A DNA stretch of 53,999 nt from an uncultured Prevotella sp. (GTDB lineage: Bacteria > Bacteroidota > Bacteroidia > Bacteroidales > Bacteroidaceae), in NCBI GenBank assembly GCA_900317545.1, contig ONHE01000045.1, positions 1 through 53,999 on the forward strand. The letters run 5' to 3'. Within the stretch, counting starts at the first letter, position 1, and each line of letters starts with the position of its first letter. The position numbers and the translations under genes were made by a program. Below, one piece after another: positions 9,988 to 18,900 of the stretch. The notes under the pieces were generated by a model. It searched no databases. It was not told the DNA's origin and saw only the letters and a program-made list of their open reading frames with translations.

Positions 9988-12900
9988 ATGAGACTGTTGT
10001 CATTTTTATTGCTTAATGCCCTGAGCCTGACTCTCCTTCATGCGCAAAACATTGAACAGGATTCACTGGTCAGTTGCTTGAGGAGGGAACTTGGCTACAA
10101 CATGGGCGAACTGCGGAAGCAAGCAGTTCCTCCATATTTCATGAGTCTTCGGCTCAGTGATGAAACTAAGGTTGACATAACGAGCGATCTTGGTTCGGCA
10201 TCTGCCAACAGAAGTCGCGTGCGCATGCTGACTCCACAGATCAGAATCGGGTCTATGGAACTTGACAACTTCAAATATCTGAGTCAAGGCAGTGGCAGCC
10301 AGAATCGTGACGGGCAGGGTGTCATGATTCCCATCAATGGCATGGTTATGCCCGCTATGCGGCAAGCTGTCTGGAAAGAAGTGCTGAGACGCTACCAAAT
10401 CGCTTTGACCAACTACGAACAAGCGAAGTCGAAAGGATTGACAGGATCAGCCGACGAAGACAAAGCTCCGTGCTTCTCTGCCGCACCTGTCGAGACTTAC
10501 TATGAGCAGGCATTGCCCGCAGAGGCTTATCATTTGGATGTCGCTGCCTGGAAAGAACGGCTGAATGCCATCACAAGCGTGCTCCGAACTTACAAGGATA
10601 TTGATACGGGGACGGCAAATCTGAGTTTTGAGATCACGCGAACCTACTTTGTTAATTCTGATGGTACCGTCATCGTGCAGAACCGGCGTGCCTCGCGCGT
10701 GATGATCTCTGCCTCGGTGAGGGCCTCTGATGGCATGTCGTGCCCACTGTATTGGGACTACTTTGCTTATGATCTGAACAAACTGCCCTCACAGGAACAG
10801 ATGATCAGTGACACGAAGACCATGATTGAGCGGCTGAAAGCCCTCAAAGAATCTCCCGTTGCCGATCCCTATACCGGGCCTGCCATTCTGTCCGGCCCGG
10901 CAAGTGGCGTTTTCTTCCATGAGATCTTCGGACATCGGCTTGAAGGACACCGACTGAAGAAGGGCGGACAGACATTCAAGAAGATGGTTGGAGAGCAAGT
11001 GCTTCCTACCACGTTCAATGTTTATTGTGATCCCACATTGACCCATTATGGATCATCGGATCTCAACGGCCACTATCTTTACGATGATGAAGGTGTCAAG
11101 TCGCGTCGTGTCAACTGTGTCGAGAATGGTATCTTGCGCAACTTCCTCATGAGTCGAGTGCCGCTCGAAGGTTTTCCGCAGAGCAATGGACATGGACGTA
11201 CTGCGGGAGGCAACGACCCTGTCTCCCGACAGTCAAACCTGATCGTTGAAACAACGAAACCATATACGGAGGCCGAATTGCGTCAAATGCTCATTCAGGA
11301 AGCACGCCGACAAGGCAAAGCCTATGGCTATTATTTCCGGACTGTCACCAGCGGATTCACCTTTACAGGTGAGGGCGGAAGTCTCAATTCCTTCAATGTG
11401 ACACCTTTGGAGGTCTACCGTGTTTTCACCGACGGACGTCCTGATCAGCTTGTCCGTGGTGTTGACATGATCGGAACACCGCTGTCCATGTTCTCCAATA
11501 TCACGGCGGCTGGTAACGTGAGCAGCACTTTCACCGGCATGTGCGGGGCAGAATCAGGATGGGTACCTGTATCGGCCAGCTCACCCATGATTTATGTATC
11601 GAAAATAGAAACCCAGCGTCGGCAGGAAAATCTGCAGAAACCGACCATCCTGCCTTCCCCTGAGCTCACCCGGCAGCAAGGACAAAGTGAAGACGAAGTG
11701 ATCCTTAAGGCCATGGATGACGAAATGCAGCGTAGCACCAGTCAGCTGTCCTATCCCGGTTATCCGAAACCCTTCCTTGTCACCTACAATGTTGTACGCT
11801 CAAAAAGTGCAAGCGTGAGGGCTTCTTTAGGCGGCATATTGTGGGAGAGCAACCAACCTTTTGCCACGAAGGGAAGTGTCAACGTCTCCGTAGGAGATTC
11901 AATGATCATCAGCGACATGAAAGCAGGACAGATGGCGCCCGTCAAATTTACAGATGAGGTCAATTACAATAATATCCGCCGCGAATTGTGGAAGGCTACG
12001 GATTATATGTACAAGTTCAGCCTCACTTCCATGTCCAAGAAGATGAACTATCTGGCTAACAATCCTCTGCCTGATGAGGAAAGAGATGTTCCTGACGTGC
12101 TGGTGATGAAGCCAAGTGAAATCATTGAGCCTGGAAGTGTGGATACGATAGGATATGAGAAGATGCGGATCATGGCCAAGAGACTCTCCGCCATCTTTGC
12201 TGCCTATCCGCAACTCTATGACACAAGTGTCAATATCTATGCGCAGAACAGCATTCTCTATCGCACGACCTCGGAACGCATACGTCAGAAGAGCCTGCAT
12301 GGATATGCCGAAATAGCTGTCAATGCAAGAGTCAAGACCGTAGACGGATCCGAATATTCTGACAATTTCTATAAGGTGGTCTCGTCGGACAAGGAGCTTG
12401 AATCTGCTGAACTCTCTGCACAGATCACGCGGTTTGCTGACCGGTTAATGGAAATCAGCAAGTCGAAGTCACGGAATGAATATTACATTGGCCCTGTGAT
12501 GTATGAGGATGAGATGGTCAGTTCCATTTTTTCCAACATCGTTGTGCCCTTGCTCTCTGCGCGCAGATCGCTTCGGGAAAACAGTTCGCTGTCAAGTATG
12601 TTGGTCGGAAAGCGAATCCTCGACGGGCATGTAAGTATCGTCCAGCTCACAGATATGCCATCCTACGCCGGAGTGAGTCTGTTAGGCAATTATCGGTATG
12701 ACGTCAATGGTGTGATTCCTGCAAAGTCGCTTTCATTATTGGATAAGGGGTTTGTCAGACAGTTGCTGTGTGGACGTTACCCTGCACTGAATTGCTTGCA
12801 CACAACAGGCAATGACCGTTTCATGATCACGTATCAGGCTCCCGGATCCACCGTGGTTCCCGGAGTTCTCAAAGTGACGGCAGATAACGCCAAATCCTTC

Positions 12901-13254
12901 TCGAAGATGAAATCCTTGCTCTGCAAGGAAGCAAAAGCTCAAGGGCAGAAAACGGCCTATATCGTCCGTCAGCCTTCAGGATTCACTCCTTGTCTGTATA
13001 GAGTCGATGCTGCAACGGGAGAAGAAGAGCTTGTCAGGGTGAGCAAGATCCCGACCCCGGACAAACGCGATCTGAATCACATCTCTGCTATAGCTAAGGA
13101 AGAAAGCGTGAATAACATGATGATCAATAATGTCGGTTCTTCTATGATATCCCCCCGTTCGATGATCATTGAGCGCATGGAGTTCACCCTTGAGAAACCG
13201 AAACCGGAACGCGATTTTCCTATTCCTCTGCCGACTTCTCAATCAAGTCATTGA
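9988..13254 (+). CDS. Secreted TldD-TldE-like fusion metallopeptidase
   Basis: A 1088-residue protein with signal peptide (about 1-20, ending LLHAQ). The first half (about 20-590) carries the TldD zinc motif HEIFGH at 311-316 and the late Cys of the family in GMCGAESGWVPV (Cys519). The second half (about 590-1088) repeats the same layout, starting at PFLVTYNVVRSKSASVRASL, which parallels PPYFMSLRLSDETKVDITSD of the first half. There the zinc motif is replaced by SSIFSNIVVPLLSARRS, and no Cys stands at the final position. In E. coli, TldD (active) and TldE (inactive) form a heterodimer that degrades unfolded peptides and matures microcin B17. This gene therefore looks like a fused, exported version of that pair. 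It starts 11 bp after the second thioredoxin and ends the operon. Confidence 0.9.
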   Translation: MRLLSFLLLNALSLTLLHAQNIEQDSLVSCLRRELGYNMGELRKQAVPPYFMSLRLSDETKVDITSDLGSASANRSRVRMLTPQIRIGSMELDNFKYLSQGSGSQNRDGQGVMIPINGMVMPAMRQAVWKEVLRRYQIALTNYEQAKSKGLTGSADEDKAPCFSAAPVETYYEQALPAEAYHLDVAAWKERLNAITSVLRTYKDIDTGTANLSFEITRTYFVNSDGTVIVQNRRASRVMISASVRASDGMSCPLYWDYFAYDLNKLPSQEQMISDTKTMIERLKALKESPVADPYTGPAILSGPASGVFFHEIFGHRLEGHRLKKGGQTFKKMVGEQVLPTTFNVYCDPTLTHYGSSDLNGHYLYDDEGVKSRRVNCVENGILRNFLMSRVPLEGFPQSNGHGRTAGGNDPVSRQSNLIVETTKPYTEAELRQMLIQEARRQGKAYGYYFRTVTSGFTFTGEGGSLNSFNVTPLEVYRVFTDGRPDQLVRGVDMIGTPLSMFSNITAAGNVSSTFTGMCGAESGWVPVSASSPMIYVSKIETQRRQENLQKPTILPSPELTRQQGQSEDEVILKAMDDEMQRSTSQLSYPGYPKPFLVTYNVVRSKSASVRASLGGILWESNQPFATKGSVNVSVGDSMIISDMKAGQMAPVKFTDEVNYNNIRRELWKATDYMYKFSLTSMSKKMNYLANNPLPDEERDVPDVLVMKPSEIIEPGSVDTIGYEKMRIMAKRLSAIFAAYPQLYDTSVNIYAQNSILYRTTSERIRQKSLHGYAEIAVNARVKTVDGSEYSDNFYKVVSSDKELESAELSAQITRFADRLMEISKSKSRNEYYIGPVMYEDEMVSSIFSNIVVPLLSARRSLRENSSLSSMLVGKRILDGHVSIVQLTDMPSYAGVSLLGNYRYDVNGVIPAKSLSLLDKGFVRQLLCGRYPALNCLHTTGNDRFMITYQAPGSTVVPGVLKVTADNAKSFSKMKSLLCKEAKAQGQKTAYIVRQPSGFTPCLYRVDAATGEEELVRVSKIPTPDKRDLNHISAIAKEESVNNMMINNVGSSMISPRSMIIERMEFTLEKPKPERDFPIPLPTSQSSH

Positions 13255-13281
13255 CAGTCGCATCGCAGATAAAGGTGCAAA

Positions 13282-13334
13282 GGGGGAGAGCTGGCTCAGG
13301 AGAATGGTTGTAATGATCCTGCCAACTCTCCCTC
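13282..13334 (+). terminator. Probable hairpin terminator after locus 1
   Basis: The left arm 13282-13301 and right arm 13317-13334 pair as GGGAGAG/CTCTCCC, TGGC/GCCA and AGGA/TCCT with one mismatch and a 2-nt bulge around a 15-nt loop. It begins 27 bp after the stop of the TldD-TldE gene. No run of T follows, so termination is inferred from position and stem strength. Confidence 0.5.
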
Positions 13335-13338
13335 TATG

Positions 13339-13396
13339 CATTCACTCTGAATGTTCTTCGCCATCGGCAGTCATCCATGAGGAAGATGCTGATGGC
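13339..13396 (+). repeat. 58-bp direct repeat, copy 1
   Basis: This 58-bp stretch recurs at 13936-13993 with the same length and about 81% identity by eye, for example TGAATGTTC, TCGGCA, TCATCC, TGAGGA and GATGGC in both. A weaker similarity extends to the left of both copies. Neither copy carries a convincing reading frame. Confidence 0.6.
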
Positions 13397-13430
13397 ACAT
13401 CCCGGCAGCGACTGACAGCAATGGCTCAAT

Positions 13431-13573
13431 GCCGACAAATCGCCGCCCGAGGCGCGCGGCATCGAGGGCATCCCCTTCTTTCTGATCTATGACAGGAACG
13501 GGAAGCTGCTCAAGCATGATGCGCCACGCCCCGGTGACCAGCAGTTGAAAGCCTGTTTGGAGAGCCTGAAATA
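13431..13573 (+). pseudogene. Remnant of a TlpA-like thioredoxin 3' end, copy A
   Basis: In frame to the TAA at 13571 the sequence reads GIEGIPFFLIYDRNGKLLKH followed by DAPRPGDQQLKACLESLK, the last third of a thioredoxin domain including the cis-Pro loop (GIPFF). The frame is closed upstream by a TGA near 13411, and no CxxC part exists, so this is a gene fragment. It is nearly the same as the fragment at 24536-24688 and most like the tail of the locus 1 TlpA (NAPRPSEPAL). Similarity between copies A and B continues past the stop to about 13635, leading straight into the 22-bp array. Confidence 0.75.
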
Positions 13574-13654
13574 AGGTCTTCAATTCCGTCTGAAGGCGGA
13601 TCTCCGGCCTGGATCCGAAGCCTTCGAAAAGCATACATTTCGGGGGGCTTCCGC

Positions 13655-13766
13655 AGAGCTATGCTCCGGGGCGTCAAGAGCTATGCTTTCGGCGGCCAAG
13701 AGCTATGCTTTCGACGGCCCGGAGCTATGCTCTGCGCGGACGGCATGACAGCTATGCTCCGGGCGG
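13655..13766 (+). repeat. 22-bp periodic array A
   Basis: The core AGCTATGCT occurs at 13657, 13679, 13701, 13723 and 13750. The first four starts are exactly 22 bp apart and the last is 27 bp away. Units follow GGAGCTATGCTTT, then NGR, then CGGCCC or similar. The array lies between the locus 1 terminator region and the locus 2 sigma promoter. Because 22 is not a multiple of three, it is not a coding repeat. Confidence 0.85.
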
Positions 13767-14066
13767 GCGGATGAGACGGCTTGGCGGAAGGGATCCTGTG
13801 GCTTCGGGTGAGCATGCCAATGCGTTGTCAACCAGTGTTTTCCGTTGCTTCCGGATCCGCGGGACGGGCCACTCGGAAGTCCGCCGCTTGCAGCCGCCGG
13901 CAGTCCTTTGACAACATCCGCTCTCTCTCTACACACATTCGCATTGAATGTTCATGGCCGTCGGCAATCATCCGTGAGGAGGGTGCCGATGGCTTTTCGT
14001 TGGACGCGGAGGGGGCGTGCGGCGGCATGATTATCGGGCTGCGGGGGCGGAAAAGGGGCGTTTTTC
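13767..14066. other. Intergenic stretch between array A and the locus 2 promoter
   Basis: Apart from the second copy of the 58-bp direct repeat at 13936-13993 I see no gene, RNA or clear regulatory site here. Short open frames exist on both strands, but they lack signal peptides, domain features and convincing starts. The segment is GC-rich and contains scattered short GCCG-type inverted motifs. Confidence 0.5.
13936..13993 (+). repeat. 58-bp direct repeat, copy 2
   Basis: Second copy of the repeat at 13339-13396, with about eleven mismatches and no length difference. It lies 178 bp after the start of the last array A unit and about 75 bp before the sigma promoter. Confidence 0.6.
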
Positions 14067-14097
14067 TTTGTGTATTATATAAAAAAGTTTAATTTTG
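14067..14097 (+). promoter_or_regulatory. Bacteroidota-type promoter for the locus 2 sigma gene
   Basis: TTTG at 14067-14070 and TAATTTTG at 14090-14097 are 19 bp apart. This fits the established housekeeping promoter pattern of the group (TTTG, 19-21 bp, TAnnTTTG). Transcription would start near 14104, leaving a leader of about 57 nt. Confidence 0.8.
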
Positions 14098-14160
14098 CAC
14101 TTGTAAGAGGGCATTGAAGGTCTGTGTCCGATAATTGGCAGAGCTGCTTGATCAGAGCTG

Positions 14161-14658
14161 ATGGTGTTTGATGATTTCTTCCGACAGTATTACGTGCCGA
14201 TGGTGATTTTTGCCGACCGCACGCTCCACGATCGCCACGCAAGCGAGAACGTGGTGCAGGATGCGTTCGTCAAACTGTGGCAACAGTATGACGCGAAGAG
14301 CCGTCACGGGGAGCTGAAGAATTATCTTTTCCTGATGGTACGCAACCGGTTGATCGACGAGTTGCGGCGCCGCAAGGTCGAGCAGCGCTATATCGCGGAG
14401 GCGGCCGACGTGGCATCGGAGTCCGTGACTGACCACGTCTTCGAGATGGAGCTGTACGAACAGCTCTACGCTGCCATCGAGCAGCTGCCCCGAAAAAATG
14501 CGGAGGTGATGCGGCTGAAGCTCATGGGGATGAGCAATGAGGACATCGCGGACAGGCTCGGCATCAAATATGAGACGGTCCACAGTCATCTGCGCCACGG
14601 GGTGGCGGCCTTAAGGAAGAAGTTTGACAAGAACCTGCTCTCGCTGATTTTTATTTAA
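14161..14658 (+). CDS. ECF-type RNA polymerase sigma factor (locus 2)
   Basis: Cytoplasmic sigma factor of 165 residues expected to direct RNA polymerase to the locus 2 operon when released by the FecR encoded downstream. Region 2 is seen in FFRQYYVPMVIFADRTLHD and QDAFVKLWQQYD; region 4 is seen in IEQLPRKNAEVMRLKLMGMS, with a helix-turn-helix in NEDIADRLGIKYETVHSHLR. The start at 14161 gives the normal family N-terminus (MVFDDFFRQYY). A good promoter lies 64 bp upstream. The fecR gene follows after 129 bp that hold a dyad element. This sigma differs clearly from those of loci 4 and 5, which have KKYKEVA(L/E) and STVKKH in region 4. Confidence 0.95.
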   Translation: MVFDDFFRQYYVPMVIFADRTLHDRHASENVVQDAFVKLWQQYDAKSRHGELKNYLFLMVRNRLIDELRRRKVEQRYIAEAADVASESVTDHVFEMELYEQLYAAIEQLPRKNAEVMRLKLMGMSNEDIADRLGIKYETVHSHLRHGVAALRKKFDKNLLSLIFI

Positions 14659-14751
14659 AAAGTTCCATACTTTCTTCTGTGCCCTGCCGTGTGATAGTAT
14701 ACGATGGTGCAGATTTTTATTTAAATTTTTCTATATCTTTTAACCAAATTC

Positions 14752-14783
14752 TGCTCTTCATACGTGTTTACGTAAAAAGAGCA
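14752..14783. promoter_or_regulatory. 32-bp dyad element just before fecR of locus 2
   Basis: The outer arms TGCTCTT (14752-14758) and AAGAGCA (14777-14783) pair perfectly. Inside them ACGT (14762) and ACGT (14770) are symmetric around GTTT. Twelve of sixteen half-site positions match. The element ends 4 bp before the ATG at 14788, so as RNA it could occlude ribosome entry; as DNA it looks like an operator. Its function is not known from the sequence. Confidence 0.5.
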
Positions 14784-14787
14784 ATCC

Positions 14788-15921
14788 ATGGAAATCAAAT
14801 ATCTGATCATCAAATCGGTTTTTGCTACGCTCGATGAGGCGGAGAAGCAGTTTTTGGACACTTGGCTGCAGGCCGACGGGCATCGGACACTCTATGACCG
14901 CATCGCCGCCAATCTGCGGATGGAAGGACATGCGGTGGAAGATCTCGGTGAGATCGACATCGAGGCGGCCCTGCAGCAGGTGCATGCCAGGATCGCGGAG
15001 GCTGCGGGCGAAGGACATAGGCGTCGGCCGTGGGACCGCGTGATGCGGCGCGTAGCCGCAGTGGCTGCCGTGGCTGTGGTCGTGGCGGGAAGCGTGTGGT
15101 GGTACGAGGACTATACGCGGGTCACGCCGCCTGTGCTGACCGCCGAGATTGTCGATGGTATCCGTTCGGCCGCCCGGCATGACCGGCTCCAGCCGGAGGC
15201 CGAGGCCGTGCAGCCGTCCGCACCGCTGACGCGGCAGGAGATCGCTTCCTACAAGTTGTCGGAGAATGACGCGATCGCCGAAGCCATGCTCTCCGCCAAG
15301 CGCGTGAAGACCTATATCGACAAGGAATACTGGGTGACGCTGCCCGACGGCACGCTGGTCCATCTGGCCGACAATTCGAGCCTGATCTATCCGGAGCGCT
15401 TCGACCGCGGCGACAGGAACGTCTGCATCGAGGGCGAGGGCTATTTCATGGTGGCCCATGACCGCAGCCGCCGCTTCATCGTACATACGCCCCACGGGCA
15501 GGTCGTCGTCCATGGCACCGAGTTTGACGTCAATACGCGCGACGCGCAGGGCACCAGTGTGGTGCTCGTAAACGGCCGGGTGGGCGTCAGAACGACAGGT
15601 GGACAGGAGCAGGAGATGGTGCCCGGACAGAAGGCAGCCATGACATCGGGCGGCGTGGCCATGCAGCAGGTCGACACGGCCCCCTACACCGCGTGGAACA
15701 CAGGCAAGGTCACGTTCCGCGGCTGGCCCATTCAGCGCATCATGCCCATCATCGCCAAGTGGTACGACCGGCGTGTCATCTACCGTTCGGAGCTGTCTGA
15801 GCAGAAGACATTCACCGGCAGTTTCGACCGCTTTGACAGCATAGAGTCGACCGTCGAAGCCCTTTGCGCGGGTACAGGTCTGCGGATAGAGATCGAGAAA
15901 GACCAACTGATCGTGTATTAA
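14788..15921 (+). CDS. FecR-family anti-sigma factor (locus 2)
   Basis: Inner-membrane anti-sigma regulator of 377 residues. Cytoplasmic N-terminus about 1-87, a membrane segment at about 88-105 (RRVAAVAAVAVVVAGSVWW), a periplasmic FecR domain (YIDKEYWVTLPDGTLVHL, GEGYF, VHGTEFDVNTR) and a C-terminal DUF4974-type domain starting near APYTAWNTGKVTF. It closely parallels the FecR of locus 1, even in the linker VKTY(V/I)DKEYWV. It sits between the sigma gene and susC and ends 20 bp before the SusC start, so the three form one regulatory set. Confidence 0.95.
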   Translation: MEIKYLIIKSVFATLDEAEKQFLDTWLQADGHRTLYDRIAANLRMEGHAVEDLGEIDIEAALQQVHARIAEAAGEGHRRRPWDRVMRRVAAVAAVAVVVAGSVWWYEDYTRVTPPVLTAEIVDGIRSAARHDRLQPEAEAVQPSAPLTRQEIASYKLSENDAIAEAMLSAKRVKTYIDKEYWVTLPDGTLVHLADNSSLIYPERFDRGDRNVCIEGEGYFMVAHDRSRRFIVHTPHGQVVVHGTEFDVNTRDAQGTSVVLVNGRVGVRTTGGQEQEMVPGQKAAMTSGGVAMQQVDTAPYTAWNTGKVTFRGWPIQRIMPIIAKWYDRRVIYRSELSEQKTFTGSFDRFDSIESTVEALCAGTGLRIEIEKDQLIVY

Positions 15922-15941
15922 CCTTCACCAAATATGATTGT

Positions 15942-18900
15942 ATGAGAGAAAAACAAGTGAACGTAATCAGCAGGCTGACCCTGCTGGTCATGCTCTTCGC
16001 GAGCAGCATCAGTATGTCAGCCATGAAGCCGGCAGACTCTAAAGTCACGATTGACTTCAAGTCTGCCGCGGTGCCCGCAGTCTTGCAGGAGCTCAAGAAG
16101 CAGTCGGGCGTGAATTTCTTTTATAGTGACGAACTGGCCAAAGGATGGCCGCGGATCACGGTCAGCGCGCGTCAGAAGCCCGTGCTTGAAGTGGTCGGGC
16201 AGATCGCAGGCCTGATCGGGTGCTCCTACAAGGTAAGTGGCAACATCGTGACCTTCACTAAGCAAGCACAGAGCGGCCGCAAACGCACCATCAAAGGCTA
16301 TGTGCGCGATGAGGCAGGTGAACCGCTGATGGGAGTGCCGGTCTGCCTCGGTGAGACACAGGTATGCACGGTAACCGATGCCGATGGTTTCTACACTTTC
16401 AGCATACCAGTCGAGCGAACCACCCTCAAGTTCTCCTATGTCGGCATGAAGACTCATTACGAGGCAATACCACAAGGATCCAACGCTGTCACATTCGACC
16501 TTGCAATGACCTCGGATACACAGTTGGGTGAAGTTGTGGTAACCGGTATCTTTCAGAAGAACAAGGAGGCCTTCACCGGTGCCGTGACCTCGATCAGCAA
16601 CAAAGAACTGAAGCAGTATGGCAACAAGAATCTGCTGACGAGCATCGCCAACGTGGATCCCTCGTTCAATATCTTGGTGAACAATCAGTTCGGCTCTGAT
16701 CCCAACCATCTGCCTGAAGTGCAACTCAGAGGCTCAACCAACCTGCCTACCATCACCGACCTGCAAGACCAGACCAAAACGGATCTCAACACGCCGCTTA
16801 TCATCCTCGATGGCTTCGAGATCACGCTTACGCGTATGATGGACCTCAACACTGAGGAGGTGGAGTCGATTACGCTCCTGAAAGACGGATCGGCTACGGC
16901 TATCTACGGCTCGCGCGGTGCCAACGGCGTTATCGTCATCACACGCAGGGCACCCCAGGCCGGAAAACTGCAGTTTACCTACACCGGCAGTCTTAATCTT
17001 GAGGTGCCCGACCTCACGGGCTACCATCTGCTCGACGCCGCACAGAAACTCGAGCTCGAGCGCCGTGCAGGCTACTACGACAGCACTGATCCCACGCGCG
17101 ACTTCAAGCTCAAGCAGAAGTATTCCAGCCTGTTGCAGCAGGTGGAGCGGGGCGTCAACACCGACTGGAAATCGAAGCCCCTGCGTACCGGCGTGGGACA
17201 GCGTCACAGCATCAGGCTTGAGGGTGGTGACGACAGTTTCAGATACTCGGTGAGCCTGCAGTATAACGATGTCAAGGGCGTGATGAAAGGCTCGGATCGA
17301 GAAAGCTTTAACGGCGGCATCACACTCTCCTACTCGCACCGCAACTTCCTCTTCACCAACGACCTGAACATCGGTCACACCAAGTCCGACGAGTCGCCCT
17401 ACGGCACCTTCTCCGATTATACTCGTCTGAACCCCTATTGGCGCGCCTACGATGATGACGGCAACATCATCAAGATGCTTGACACCGACATCGACTTCTT
17501 CGGCGGGAGGAGCAAGCTGCCTGGCAACCCGCTTTACAACGCGCAGCTCAACCAGATCAACAGCAACAAGTACACCGACATCACCAACAACTTCTCAATC
17601 GAGTGGAGGCCTTTCGATGGCATGATCACCCGAGGAAGGGTGGGGTTGACTTGGCGCGACTCGGAGACCGACAACTACAAGCCTGCCAAGCATACCATGT
17701 TCGAGGCAGACGAATTCCAGACGGCTGAGGGCATTCTGCGCAAGGGACGCTACAACTACGGCACGGGCAAGGTGACCAACTACGACATTGCCTTGACAGC
17801 CAGCTACTCGAAGCTCTTTGCCAAGAAGCATCTGCTCTACACCGCTGCCAACTGGAACCTGCGCTCCGATTTCTCGCGCACCTACAGCTTCGCCGTGGAG
17901 GGCTTCGCCGACGAGACGCTCGACTTCCTGTCGTCGGCCCTCCAGTACCAGAAGGGCGGAAAGCCCTCGGGAAGTGAGTCGAAGACCCACTCTGTGGGAC
18001 TCGTGCTCAATGCCAACTACTCTTACGACAACCGCTACTACACCGATCTGGCCTACCGCCTCGACGGCTCCTCGCAGTTTGGGCGCAACAAACGATTCGC
18101 TCCTTTCTTCTCTGCGGGTCTGGGCTGGAACGTACATAACGAGAAGTTCATGAAGAACGTCAAGTTTGTCAACCGACTGAAAGTCAGGGGCTCGTTCGGA
18201 CAGACCGGCTCGCAGAAGTTCAGTGCCTATCAGGCTGTTGCCACCTACGCCTACTACCTCAGCGACCGCTACGGACAGTGGGTGGGTGCTTACCAGAAGG
18301 CTCTCGAGAACCCCGATCTGGAATGGCAGAAGACAGATAAATGGAACGTGGGCGTGGAGATGGATCTGCTCGACCGTCGGCTGAGCTTCACAGCCGACCT
18401 CTACCGCGACAAAACCTCGAATCTGCTGTCATCGCTCGATCTGCCGTTGTCCAACGGCTTCACCTCTTATATCGAGAATATCGGGGAGGTGGAGAATAAG
18501 GGCTACGAACTCAAGGCCACGGCCTTCCTCGTGCGCAACGACGCTCGCCGACTGGCATGGTCGGTCACGGGAGCTCTGATACACAACACCGACAAGGTGG
18601 TGAAACTATCAGACGCCATGAAAGATGAATATACAAAGCGTCTGCTCACCAACAGCACGCTACCCAACAAGGTCATCCGAGAGGGCGAATCACAGAACAC
18701 CATTTACGCAGTTCCCTCACTGGGCATCGACCCCAGCACGGGCTATGAGCTCTTTCTGAATAAGAGCGGACAGGTGACCTACTCCTGGAAAGCCTCCGAC
18801 AGAGTGGCCTGCGGCCTGAGCGAGCCCAAGTACAGAGGAACCATGAGCAGCATGGTGAGATGGAAAGACTTCTCGGCAACAGTGTCGTTTGGATACCGTT

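Noticed and set aside
9988-13254. Reading the long gene as two genes joined by a sequencing error
   Set aside because: The frame is continuous for 1088 codons with a plausible linker near residue 590, and no start or signal peptide is seen at the start of the second half.
13655-13766. CRISPR array
   Set aside because: Repeat and variable part together are only 22 bp, there are no unique spacers of about 30 bp, and no cas gene is present.
13705-14092. Several overlapping small open frames between loci 1 and 2
   Set aside because: They cross the 22-bp array and the direct repeat, lack signal peptides or domains, and occur on both strands.
14758-15906. 382-residue open frame on the minus strand
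   Set aside because: Antisense to the FecR gene of locus 2, without recognisable features; the plus-strand gene has clear domains.
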